This document shows positions 28,638-38,679 of a stretch of 64,000 nt of DNA, one piece after another. The translations under genes were made by a program, and so were the position numbers. The notes under the pieces are model-generated. The model saw only the letters and a list, made by a program, of their open reading frames with translations. It was not told the DNA's origin and ran no database searches. Within the stretch, counting starts at the first letter, position 1. Each line of letters begins with the position of its first letter. This DNA is from Hyaloraphidium curvatum (taxonomy: Eukaryota > Monoblepharomycota > Hyaloraphidiomycetes > Hyaloraphidiales > Hyaloraphidiaceae), in assembly GCA_025558095.1 (NCBI GenBank), contig JAIVFI010000014.1, forward strand, positions 620,001 to 684,000. Reading direction: 5' to 3'.

Positions 28638-31250
28638 ATGGACCCCGAGGAGCCGCGCGAGGCGCCGTCGCCGAAGCACGCGCACCGCCGCAAGCTGTCG
28701 GCCGTCGGCCTGGCCTTCCCGGCCCCGCAGCCGCACGTCGCCGGCCAGGCCTCGCTGCTGGTGCCCGACGCAGCCTACTCGATGCCGCACCCGTCGCAGG
28801 GCTCGGCCGTGGCCGCATACGCCGGCTCGTCGCAGCTGCACCACCGCGACGTGCACCACCACTACGGCGGCGCCGCCGCGACCACCGCGGTCAACTACCG
28901 CGGCTCGCTGGCCAGCCTGTCGGGCATCGCGCCGGACCCGGAGGACGACAAGGCCCGCAAGGCCATGCTGCACTCGGCGCACACGTCCATCGGCGTGACG
29001 GGCTTCGTCGAGGGATACCCGCTGGGCATGGACGGCTCGCGGCCCGCGTCGCCGGCATCGGACTCGACCGTCTCCACCGTCGTGTCGGTCGCCACCTCCG
29101 GCACCCCGACCTCCTCCTCCCCCTCGAGCCCGTCCTCCCTCTCCCCGCCCTTGCTCCCCGCCGAACCGCCGCTGCACCCCATCCTCGGCCTGAACGGCTA
29201 CAAGGCCGGCAAGACCTCCCCGCCTCCCCCGTACTCGTACCACAAGGGCGGCCAGCCCTACTCGCCGACCGCCAGCAGCCCCGGCCCCGGCATCCCCTCC
29301 TTCTCCTCGTACCCGTACCCGCGCTTCTCGGCCCCGCCGAAACGCCCCGGCGCCCGCGGCCGCCGCGCATGCGCATCGCTGCGCGCGCCGAGCTGCTCCG
29401 CCCTGGGCCGCATCGCGCGGTACGCCGCCGTGCTCTACGCCGCGTGCACGGTGGTGTTCACCACCTGGCACCTGGCCTCGCCGTACCTCTCCCCCGCATC
29501 CAAGGCGGTGCGGATCGAAGTGCAGCCCGACGCCGCGCCGCCCGCGCCCGCCGTGGCGCCGCAGGCGTGGCGGGACGCGGAGGATCCGGCGAGGAGGGAC
29601 AGGATGCGCGGGTTCGCGCCGGCGAGGCCGGCGGAGGTGGTTCCCGAGAGGGAGAGGGAGAGGGCGAGGGAGAGGGAGGAGAGGGAGAGCAGGGTTGCCG
29701 AGAGCTTGAGGGCGCGCGAGAGGGAGAGGGAGAGGGAGAGGGAACGGGAACGGGAACGGGAACGGGAGAGGGAGAAGGAGAGGGAGAGGGAGGAGGCGGT
29801 GCCCGTGCCCGCGGTTCCCGTCGTTCCCGTCGCCCCTGCATCGGCGGCGCCGGCGGTCGAGGAGCAGGAGGACAAGCCGGCCGCGGCGCCCGCACCCGCG
29901 GAGGCCGAGAAGCCGGCCGCGGAGAAGGCGGCGCCGGCGGTGGTGGCGGCGCCGGCGGTGGTGGCGGTGCCGCCGACGACGCCGGGGACGATGGTGCCGG
30001 CGACGGCGGTCGGTGAAGGTGAGGGGCGTTGGCGCGTGCCGAAGGCCCGAAGCTGATTCGTGTTGTTCCGTCCCAGGTATCTTCGACTACGCGAGCAAGG
30101 ACTTTATGCTGTCGAAGCTCTTCCAGTTCGCCATGAAGCCGTACCGCATCGAGCCCTTCTACATCCGCGCCGAGGAGCGGCCCGACGCCGGGGACATCAC
30201 CATCACGACGATGCTGGACCCGTCGCGCTACGACCGCCTGCTCAAACTGGTGTACCAGTACCGCGGCCCCATCTCGGTGACGATCCACATCCAGGACGAC
30301 GAGGAGAACCAGGTCGAGGAGGCCATTGCGGACCTGGACGAGCTGGTGCACCAGCACCCCATCCTGGCCAAGTACGTCGACGCGCACCTGCTCATCGACC
30401 GGTTCGACCGGCAGTTCAACCTGTGGCGCAACGTGGCGCGGTTCTTTGCCCGGAGCAAGTACGTCGTGCAGCTCGACGTGGATTTCTTCGTGTGCACGGA
30501 CTTCCGCACCTCGATCCTGGGCAACCCGGAGCTGCTCCGCAAGATGGACCGCGAAAAGGCCGTGCTCGTCATCCCCGCCTTCGAGTTTTCCAACGAGCTC
30601 GCGCCGCGCACCGAGGCGGACCGCTTCCCGCGCACCAAGGAGGCCATGGTGGACGCCTACAAGCGCGGCGAGATCGCCGTGTTCCACGCCGACTGGGAGC
30701 GCGGGCACGGGCCGACCGACTACGGGCGGTGGTTCCGCGCGCGCGAGGCGTACCAGATCTCGACGTACAACTTCAACTACGAGCCCTACGTGGTCATGCG
30801 CCGCGACGACCCGCCGTGGTGCGACGAGCGGTTCGTGGGGTACGGAAGCAACAAGGCCGCGTGCCTGTACGAGATTTACCTCGCGGGGTACGAGTTCTGG
30901 GTGCTGCCGGGGGATTTCTTGATACACCAGTGGCACGAGTACCCGTCGGAGGAGCGGACCGCCGAGGTTGGTTTTCCCGTGTGCATGGGGACGAGATTGG
31001 AAGCTGACCCCATCCTGTCATGCAGCGCCGGTACAACCGCCGCCTCTACGAGACCTTCCGTGAGGAAACCTGCTTCCGGTACAACCGCGTGCTGCAGATG
31101 GCCTCGGGCGGCTCGGACACGGACCTGCTCGACCGGCTGGACTGCATGCAGTTCGCCAAGGCGCACATGAGCCACGGGCTCATCCGGTCCGCGGACGGCA
31201 GGGCGATCGCCGAGGCGGGGGAGGAGGAGGTGCGGGATCGTGGGCTGTGA
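28638..31250 (+). CDS. LARGE/B4GAT1-like glycosyltransferase (Glyco_transf_49 family)
   Basis: Exons 28638-30012, 30077-30966 and 31026-31250 give 829 residues. The first ~250 residues are a Ser/Pro/Tyr-rich cytosolic tail, followed by one membrane span (YAAVLYAACTVVFTTWHLA) and a luminal stem containing a long Arg/Glu repeat (29646-29795), probably a charged helix. The catalytic domain has TTMLDPSRYDRLLKLVYQY, VSVTIHIQDDEE-type block, RFFARSKYVVQLDVDFFVC with a DxD metal site near residue 592, FEFSNELAPRTEADRFP and GYGSNKAACLYEIYLAGYEF, ending LIHQWHEYP. These are the diagnostic GT49 blocks; animal relatives build matriglycan or poly-LacNAc. Type II Golgi location is likely. Substrate unknown here. 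Confidence 0.88.
29646..29795 (+). repeat. Arg/Glu repeat (GAGAGGGAGAGG-type) in the GT49 stem
   Basis: A purine-rich run of repeated GAGAGG and GAACGG hexamers encodes alternating Arg and Glu with one interruption. In the protein it lies between the membrane span and the catalytic domain and would form a charged, extended helix. Such runs mutate by slippage, so length variation between strains is expected. Confidence 0.85.
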
Positions 31251-31488
31251 AGGCGGCCCGGGGAGGTGAACGGGGAAGAGTAAGCTATGGCACGACGTCG
31301 ATGGGCGGATGGGCCGGGCACGAGAGGGGCTAAGCTATGGCACGAGAGAGATGTACAGATGGTAATGATGGATGATTATTGATGCCATGAGGCGGTGGGA
31401 GCGGCATGCGGGCCGATGATGCTGGGATTCGGCGGAGCTCTGGTTCCTTGCCGCAGTTCCACCGAAGCCCGCGACGACCCCTCCCCAG

Positions 31489-33005
31489 ATGGCCACCGAC
31501 GCCGACTCCGACGCCGATTTCAGGCCCCTCGAATGGCTCGCGCTGTTCCCGACGCCGTCCCCGCCGATGAAGGAGTTCGGCGACGATGAGCGGCGCGCGG
31601 GCCCCGACGACGCGCCCCGCGCGGCGGACCCGCTGACGCGCGACGGCGTGCTCCGCAACCTCTCCGGCGCGGCGTGGCTCGCCAGCTGGTCGGCGCTGCG
31701 GCTGCACTGCGCGCTGCCGGGCGGGGCGGGCGTCCCCGTGGCCGCGCTGCTCGGCGCAACCGGCTGCGCGCTGCTCGGCCTCGCGCTGCCGCTGGCCGGC
31801 GCCGCGATCGCCCCGAAGGACGCGGCAATCGGCATCGCCGGGGTCGCCGTCATCTGCGCCGGCAACCTGGCCATGTTCGCCGTGTCGCGCCACGGGATGG
31901 GGGCCAACCTGCTGGGGGCGCTCGACTACACCGCGCCCGCCGGGTTGTGCCGCTGGCTCCAGCTGGTGCGGGCGGGCGCCCCGGAGGCGGCGGACAAGCA
32001 CGGCAGCGCGCTCGGAGCCCTGCTGGCCCACGTTCCCGGCGACGAGGACTGCCTGTGCGCTTCGTGCTGCGCATGGGTGCAGAATGCGGCGGGGACCTTG
32101 TCGCTGCTCTACACCTTCGTCTACAACGTCCTACTCGGGGAACTCCTGCTATTTCTGTTTGTCTACACGCCCCTGGTGACGTACGGAACAGCGCTGTGGT
32201 CGACGCCGTACGGAGGCCTGCTCGGTGCGCTGTACGTCCTCGCGATGGTCTCGGGGATCGTCGTCAGCTGGCTGGCCAACCCCCTGGGCGTGGGCAACGT
32301 CGGCTTCACCGCCCTTGAGCGCCGCCTGCACTGCCGCGCCGCTTCCCTGGCCATGGACGACCTCCTCATGCGCTTCCGCGCCGCTGCCGCCGAGGGCAGC
32401 GGCCCTCCGCGGGCATCTTCGTGGTTGTACGTCAGGCTGCACTATCGCTTCGCCGCCATGTGCCGCTCCAGGCGCCGGCAGGACGGGGCGCTCATCTCGC
32501 AGATCTACGGGGCCGTGCTGGTGCCGTGCGTGGTCTTCTTTGCCGTTCTCTCCGCGGTACGTTCTGCTCGATCCCCCGCTCTCGCGCTGATCCGCCCCTT
32601 CCCCCCCGACAGGCCGTCGGCCGCTGCATCCCCGCATGGCAGCTCGTCTACCTCGCCCACGCCGCGATCTACTTTGCCACCAACGCCGTCAACCTCGCCT
32701 CGCGCAACGCCCTCATCGACTCGGTCCTGGGCGTCCACCTCTCCGCCGAGCGGGACCTCCGCACCCTCGTCCTGTCCGTCGGCCCGGGTGCCCTTGCCGA
32801 CGACGCCGCGATGCACTGCTCCGCGCTGGCGTCGTTCGGCGAGGTGCAGCGCCACCGCGCGAGGCTGTTCGGGTTCGTGGTCTCGTACGGCAGCGTGAGA
32901 ACGCTGCTCGCGACGGGGACGACGGTCGCGGTGGCGCTGTGGACCGTGCTGCGCGCGTTCGGGGTGTCGGCGAAATGGGAGAGCTTCTGCTTCTCGGGGA
33001 TCTGA
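31489..33005 (+). CDS. Family-M multi-spanning membrane protein, copy C
   Basis: Exons 31489-32556 and 32613-33005 give 486 residues. The family blocks are FRPLEWLALFPTP near residues 11-23, ADPLTRDGVLRNL, two N-terminal helices, LCRWLQLV, a cysteine loop CLCASCC at residues 188-194 preceded by HVPGDED, helices 3-4, SSWLYVRLHYRFAAMCRS, then after the intron AVGRCIPAWQLVYLAHAAIY, RNALIDSVLGVHLSAERDL and the last helix YGSVRTLLATGTTVAVALWT, ending ESFCFSGI. The intron (GTACGT donor, GACAG acceptor) is in the same protein position as in copies B and E. No enzyme motif. It stands alone between unrelated genes. Confidence 0.75.
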
Positions 33006-34571
33006 GGGCGGGGCGGGGTTCGCCGTGGGCCTCGGGCCCTTCGGCTGCGCAGACGCGAGGGCGATCTGGCGCTCCAGAGGAGGAGGAGGAGGTGCGCGAT
33101 CCGGGGCTGTACCTTTACTTGCGGTCCGGAGAGGTGGACTCTGGTTGTTAAGCTGGTACGACGTCACGACGGGGCGGATGTGCTCCGGCACGTGCGAGAG
33201 TAAGCGAAAGGAAAACATTCTTGATGACTCCACACGGAAACAATCGGCGATCCGGTCGGCGGTTTCAAATGCTCTCACCCTCCGCCAACTAGCGCTCAAC
33301 GACGGCCTTCAGTGTCCTCCAGTACTCTTCGCGGTCCCATGCCGGCATTATGCCGCAGCAGATCGTCCGCAGCGTCTTGCGCAGAGCGTAGATCGCGCCG
33401 AGAAACGCCTCGGCGTCGGACGCTCCCCTTGAATCACATGCCCGAAGTGTCGCGGTTACGGGGGATTCGGGTGGGCCGCGCTGGGCAAAGCCGGACCAAC
33501 CCCCTCGGAGCGTCGCCGTCGACGCCGGTCAGGTTGCTGACTCCCAGACCGCGGAGCTCGGGCAGGCCGGGGCCGAGGAACTCGCGCGGGCACGGCCAGG
33601 TGACGTTGGTGCCCGGCAGCATGAGCGACTCCGGCGAGGGACGCGAGGGCAGGAGGCAAGGCATCACAACGTCCTGTGGTGGTGAAATTGAGAAGGTCGA
33701 TGGCCGGTCTGCATGATCAGGGGTTCAGGCCCTCGTCCCCGCGCACGAGCAGGTGCACGAGGAGCAGGCGCACAGTGGAGCGTGCGATGCGGGCTGCGTC
33801 CGGAACCGGCACGGCGGGCCGAGCGCGAACCTTGCGGGAGCGCCTCGAGACACGTCACCAATGGTTCGCCGCGGTGCCGTCCTACCTGACGATCATGACC
33901 AGCAACTCCGCCGGGAGGGTAATTGGGGCGTGCTTTCCGGCCACCGGAGCCAGCGGTCCCCCTGCCGGAGGCCAGAAATCGGCGAGGCGAAGCTGCCTCG
34001 GCCGTCCCGGTTCCGCGGACGCCGGGGGGCGGGGGCTGGACATGGCGCCTCCGTCGGTGCTATATTCCAAACTGCTGCTGCGGCCAGAGAGGATTTTCGC
34101 GCGGAAGATGGGACGAGCAGCCGGCGCTCGTGTACTTCCGCGCCGGCGGTGATGAGTCGCAGGCCCAGTGTCGTCTCGACGGCGGATCGGCAGATCTCCC
34201 TTCACCGTAGCGAATCCCGGATCCAACCCATGAAATTCGTCGAGTTCATAAGGAAATAGACGATTGCCATCGTAATGTTCGTTTTCCTTATTGTTCCTGT
34301 GGAGTCGTCGTCCCTCGCCGTCCATGCCTCGGAATCGGGCACATTACGCACGATCCGGCCCCGAAAAAAACGCCAGCTGATATTCTGCATCATCATCACT
34401 CGTGTTTTAGCTCTCGCCCAAGGTCGGACTTGCGGCCGTGGCGGACGATCCTGGCCGCACGGCGCCGCCATGACGGGATGAGTCGATCCCCGCCGCCGCC
34501 ACCAAACAGCGTTCTCCGCCGCCCACCCCTCCTCCATCTCCGCGTCCCTCCTCCATGCCGGCCCGCCCGCG
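33006..34571. other. 1.57-kb gap with a possible degraded F-box-like gene on the minus strand
   Basis: Nothing intact. On the minus strand, near 33930, the sequence reads APITLPAELLVMIVR, similar to the start of an F-box, and near 33590 LPGTNVTWPCP and LPELRGLGVSNL, which could be leucine-rich strands. These pieces lie in different frames and carry stops, so this would be a pseudogene or a gene with introns I could not place. The rest (33100-33300, 34200-34420) is AT-richer and noncoding. Confidence 0.35.
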
Positions 34572-36845
34572 ATGAGCTACACGACCATAGCGTGTCACTC
34601 GTGCCGAAAGAGGCGGCTGCGGTGCGGCGGCGACGGGCACAACAAGTGTGGGTTGCGGGGTGCCGCAACCTCTGGCCGTCGCCTAACCACCCCATTCCAT
34701 TATATAGGCGAGCCGTGCGAGGCCCGCGGGCTTGTCTGCGAGTATGCGCTCGTCTCGGGCCGGTGGAAGCGCACGGCGGACGGCCGCACGCTGTCCTCCG
34801 ACGGCTCGCTCTCGCCGACGCCGTCGGCGCCCTCCCGGGCCTCGGCGTCGCCGCAGCCGCACGCGCAGCCCTCGCCGCCCGCGCAGCTGTCGTTGGCGCC
34901 CGACGACGACCCGCAGCTGACCGCCGACGCGCGGCTGCTGCTGCTGCGGGCGTTTGTCGACGCCGTGCCGCGCGACGCCGCGGCGCCGGTGCACCCGCTC
35001 GCCTTTTTGGACGCCTTCGGGGCGCCGCCGGTGCGGGCGGGGAGCGCGGCACAGCAGCGGCCGGCCGGCGTGCCGCAGGGGCTGCCCGGCCTGCCGTCGC
35101 ATTCGTCGTCCCCGGTGCCCGACCTGCAGACCAAGGGCTACCTGTTCAGCAGCGGATATGCCCCGGGGATGGGCCTCTCCGCCGCATTTTTGAGGCGAAC
35201 GCTGCGCCACCCCGTGCTCGAGCACGCCGCGCTGCTGGCCGGCGCCCGCTCCATCCTCCAGGACATCAACCACCCCTCCCCGCACGCGCGCGCTCTCCCC
35301 GTGCCGCCGCACGCCTTTGCCCGTGGGCTGACTGTGCGCGCCTCCGTGGCCAGGCTGGAAAAGCGGCTGGCGCGGCTGCTGGGCGAGGGCATGGCGCGGT
35401 TCTTTGCCGACGCCGCCGAGGGCCGCCCGCTACGCACGCCGGACTACCTGGCGCTGCAGGTGGCCATGTTCGTCACGGCCGTGTTCGTCCACCTGGGCGC
35501 GCGGAGGGTGGACGCGGCGAGGGCCTATTTCGCCCAGCTGGCGGCCATGTGGCGCATGGCAGGCATCTGCGGGGACGCCACGTCGCCGCCGCCAGACGGC
35601 TCGCTGGACGGTTGGATCGTCAGGGAGCTCTCCCTGCGGGTCTTTTGGGTGACCGCCGCCCTCGAGCTCTCCACGGCCACGCGGAGCATGCGCAGCCCCG
35701 TCTTTTCGCCCGGCGAGTTTTCCACCGTGGCCTTCCCGGTGCCCGACGCGGCCTTCTGGGCCGTCGCGCCCCCGGACCGGCGCGACCCCGCAATGGACCC
35801 CGATCCCGCGGACCTTCTCCGCCTCGCGCCGCCGTTCCGCGCGGGGGAGCTGTTTTCGTGGCTGGACCCCGTGGCCGAGGGTTCTCCCGGCCCGCCAGAG
35901 GCCGTGCTCCGCTATTCGGTCACGGAGCACGTGCTTTCCAAGCGGCCCTTCCTGCAGCACATGCTCAGCTTCTACCTGGCCAAGTTCGGGGAGTTTTCCG
36001 GGTGGCTGCGCGACGTGGCGGGGCTGCAGCTGCTCGAGGTCATCGCGGCGGAGCATTTGGTGACGCCCGAGGGGCCCGCGGACCTCGAGGGCGCGTGGGC
36101 GTCCACGGGCGTGTTCGACCCCGCCGGCCCGGCGCTACAGGCCCTGCTCGGCAACCCCTATTTGCCCGAGGCCGTCCGTCGGCGGCAGTTCCTCCAGCGC
36201 GCCGCGGACGTGATCGAGGAGGCCCTCCCCGAGCACATCCTCACCCCCCTCAGGGCCGGCGACGTCCCCGCCCTCCTCGCCTCCCTCCCCCGCGACATGG
36301 AGCGCCTCCAGGTGCAGCGCCTCCTCTCGAACCTCTGCCACATCCAGCTCGCCAAGATCCTCGTGCGCTCGCCCGAGCCGTTCCACGACCGCCCCGGATC
36401 GGCGGCGCCCAAGCTCCGCCCGGAGCTGCTCGCGGCGCTGTGGCACCGCACCCGCGCGTTCCTCGACGCCGCGCATTCGGCGATCCTCGTGTCGCACGCG
36501 TGCGCGGTGCTGGCCAGGTTCCCGGGGCCGGAGCTCAGGGGGAACCTGATGCTCACGGGAACCTGCCGCTCCGCGGCGCACGCGGCGTGGTTCCACCTCC
36601 TCGCCTTCCGCCGGTTACGTGGCACCCCCGGCGCCGCGCAGACCGCACGCGGGCTGCTCGGCGACGCCGCGGCGTGCCTCTCCCTCCTCGAGAAGAGCGG
36701 CAGGCCCGAGGCGCTGGTCGCCGCGGGCCAGATGCGCGCGGCGATGGCACGGGAGGGGGAGCCGAGCAGGGAGGAGGTCGAGGTGATGCTGCTGGCGAGG
36801 ACGGCGGGGCTGGCGCTGGACGACGGGGCGGAGGAGGAGGAGTGA
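34572..36845 (+). CDS. Zn2Cys6 fungal-type transcription factor
   Basis: Exons 34572-34647 and 34708-36845 encode 737 residues. Splicing the 60-nt intron (GTGGGT donor, TATATAG acceptor) rebuilds the fourth Cys codon from T plus GC and gives a perfect C-x2-C-x6-C-x7-C-x2-C-x6-C binuclear zinc cluster at residues 8-35, with the CHSCRKRRLRC half in exon 1 and CEPCEARGLVC across the junction. Reading through the intron keeps the frame open but replaces the fourth Cys spacing, so the unspliced form should not bind DNA properly. Downstream, a Fungal_trans-like middle region includes VAMFVTAVFVHLGARRVDAA, LAAMWRMAGI and LSLRVFWVTAALELSTATR. Target genes unknown. Confidence 0.88.
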   Translation: MSYTTIACHSCRKRRLRCGGDGHNKCGLRGAATSGRRLTTPFHYIGEPCEARGLVCEYALVSGRWKRTADGRTLSSDGSLSPTPSAPSRASASPQPHAQPSPPAQLSLAPDDDPQLTADARLLLLRAFVDAVPRDAAAPVHPLAFLDAFGAPPVRAGSAAQQRPAGVPQGLPGLPSHSSSPVPDLQTKGYLFSSGYAPGMGLSAAFLRRTLRHPVLEHAALLAGARSILQDINHPSPHARALPVPPHAFARGLTVRASVARLEKRLARLLGEGMARFFADAAEGRPLRTPDYLALQVAMFVTAVFVHLGARRVDAARAYFAQLAAMWRMAGICGDATSPPPDGSLDGWIVRELSLRVFWVTAALELSTATRSMRSPVFSPGEFSTVAFPVPDAAFWAVAPPDRRDPAMDPDPADLLRLAPPFRAGELFSWLDPVAEGSPGPPEAVLRYSVTEHVLSKRPFLQHMLSFYLAKFGEFSGWLRDVAGLQLLEVIAAEHLVTPEGPADLEGAWASTGVFDPAGPALQALLGNPYLPEAVRRRQFLQRAADVIEEALPEHILTPLRAGDVPALLASLPRDMERLQVQRLLSNLCHIQLAKILVRSPEPFHDRPGSAAPKLRPELLAALWHRTRAFLDAAHSAILVSHACAVLARFPGPELRGNLMLTGTCRSAAHAAWFHLLAFRRLRGTPGAAQTARGLLGDAAACLSLLEKSGRPEALVAAGQMRAAMAREGEPSREEVEVMLLARTAGLALDDGAEEEE

Positions 36846-37380
36846 TCGGCGCGAGGTGCGGGGGCAAGGTTCGGACGGAGAAGAACGCGGAAGAGGAAGA
36901 AAAGAGTGAGAGAAGAAAAGAGGAAGTAACTTTGGCGTGCCGATCGGATCAACGGTTCGAGGCGACGGAGCGCTGGCGAGCGCTGGCGAGGGCCGCCTGA
37001 TAATTGGTTGTTGTATGCTGCAACATCTACACGTTGGCCGAACCCCTCCCAGGACCTCCTTATTCCCTTCCCTTGGGCCGCTCGCAGGGGCCGCCCACTG
37101 CTGGCACCCTTTTGTCACACCCGCACCTCCCTCTCCATCCCCGCCAGCAGCTCGCCCGGCGTCACAATCCTGCTCTTCTGGTGGGACAAAGACTCTGGAC
37201 ACTGCCGCGGTGCCAGGAGGATCGGAAGCGTGGCGGTCGTGAAGGGGTTCCGGGCGCTTACTACTGGATCGAGACCGGGATTGAAATTCAGAGAAAGAAC
37301 AACGTAACGCAAAACCTCCCGTGCATAAGATCTGTCCGCCAGAGTCCCTCCGGCGAAGCTTCCTCCCTGGAGAACGTCCG
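36846..37380. other. Intergenic, convergent 3' flanks
   Basis: 535 bp between the stop of the zinc-cluster factor and the stop of the coiled-coil gene. A purine-rich run at 36878-36930 (GAAGAGGAAGAAAAGAG) follows the first stop. No conserved coding frame, RNA gene or repeat was recognised. Confidence 0.5.
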
Positions 37381-38011
37381 TCAGGCGACAGGCTTGCCGC
37401 GCGCGACCCCGTCGCGATATCTCTCCCAGTCCGGCCCAAAGTAGATCTTCAGAATGGCATTGGTGATGCCGGCAGCAGACTGGACCTTTGCACCTTCCAC
37501 TTTGGCCTCCAGGATGGCCTGGATCTGCATTCCCGAGCGCTCCCGCGAGTCCTTCTCCATCTGCCGAAGCTCCCGCTCGTGGGACACTTCTGCCGCCCGT
37601 AGCTCGCGCTCCGCGGCAAGCTGGCCCTCCCAGCGCTCGCGCTCCGCGGCAAGCTGCTTCTCCCATAGCTTGCGCTCCGCGTCGAGCTGCTTCTCCCGTA
37701 GCTCGCGCTCGTGAATTAGGTCCGCCCGAAGCGTCACGTAGTGCGAACCTGGAACGGGAACAAGGGCGTCGGCGGCGCCGCGGGCCCACGCCCATGCCGG
37801 CACTCGCACCGGCATAGAAGGAGCCCGCCAGGACGGCAGAGAGCGCGACAATGACGTCGGCGTACTCCTTGATGAACGCGACGGTGCTCTTGAAACGGGC
37901 CCCGGTGCCGGTCCCCCCCTGATCTTGCGACGCCGCGCGCCGGGACGGGGTTGTGCCGACGGGCGACACGCTCCTGCGCGCGACGGCGACGCCTGCGACC
38001 GGGAACCGCAT
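37381..38011 (-). CDS. Small coiled-coil protein with predicted mitochondrial presequence and one membrane span
   Basis: Exons 38011-37804 and 37748-37381 give 191 residues. The N-terminus MRFPVAGVAVARRSVSPVG is Arg/Ser-rich without acids, typical of a mitochondrial targeting sequence. A single hydrophobic segment (DVIVALSAVLAGSFYAGA) follows, then about 85 residues of heptad-like helix with repeated RELREKQLDAERKLWEKQL-type units. The C-terminus ends with GITNAILKIYFGPDWERY. The 55-nt intron joins GAS to SHYV; the donor (GTGCCG) is weak but the acceptor TTCCAG and frame continuity support it. The layout resembles mitochondrial inner-membrane coiled-coil scaffolds, but I recognise no family. 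Function unknown. Confidence 0.65.
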
Positions 38012-38679
38012 GTCCTGCGGAGCAAAGAAGGAAAAGAGGAGGCGGCTACGGAAAGGCGGCGCGCTACGTGCGCGGAAGCAAGGTTCGATTGGTTGTTGAC
38101 AGGCTGTGTCAAGGTGAGTCGCGCCGTCCGCGACGTACTGCCATGCAGGCCCGCCGGGGGCGCCCGATCCGCGAGTCACGAACCTCGAATCCAACATCAA
38201 ACGAACGCATGCTGAGCGCATTGATCTCCTAGCGTTATCTGCCATATGCACCTGGTCCAGAGAGTCCAAGTGACGACCCGCCGAAATGGCCCAGCATGAC
38301 TTTGAATTCAAGACAAACGTGAGCGCAGTAAGCAAAATGAGAGCGGAGCAGGACCCACAGGCCATCAACGTGCTCAGAAAGGTGACCTAGCCCTTTCCGA
38401 GGGATTGAAACGATTATGGAGCGACGCCTCACAGCTCAGTTAGCTCATGCTTGCGGGGCACCCAGCTCTCGAACTGTCGATGACGTGCTGTAGCGGGAAA
38501 GAGCGAGACGAAGGACACAGGAAGTTGCCATGGAGTGTTTGACCGATGTGGCGTCTCCAGGGATGGCAAAAGGAGCCGACAGGCCAAGTGAAGTCAGCCC
38601 AGCTCGTCGTTACGGCCTATCTCTTGCCCCAGCATGCCCCGGCTCCTGCCCCGCCCGACCCGTTGATCCGCGCTCAGCA
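38012..38679. promoter_or_regulatory. Divergent promoter region between the coiled-coil and SLC35F6-like genes
   Basis: 668 bp between two outward-facing start codons. The middle (38200-38530) is AT-richer. An ATG at 38530 in frame with the transporter start could extend it by 50 residues, but that stretch has no conserved feature and contains a poor start context. No defined element was identified. Confidence 0.4.

Noticed and set aside
33430-34330. Possible minus-strand F-box gene
   Set aside because: Only short stretches (LPAELLVMIV and some leucine-rich strands) resemble F-box proteins and they lie in different frames with stops. I mention it as a possible relic but do not annotate it as a gene.
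34430-37000. Plus-strand open frame of 856 codons
   Set aside because: It is a shifted frame over the Zn2Cys6 factor, rich in Arg/Ala/Gly, and has no domain; the overlapping frame has the zinc cluster and regular helices.
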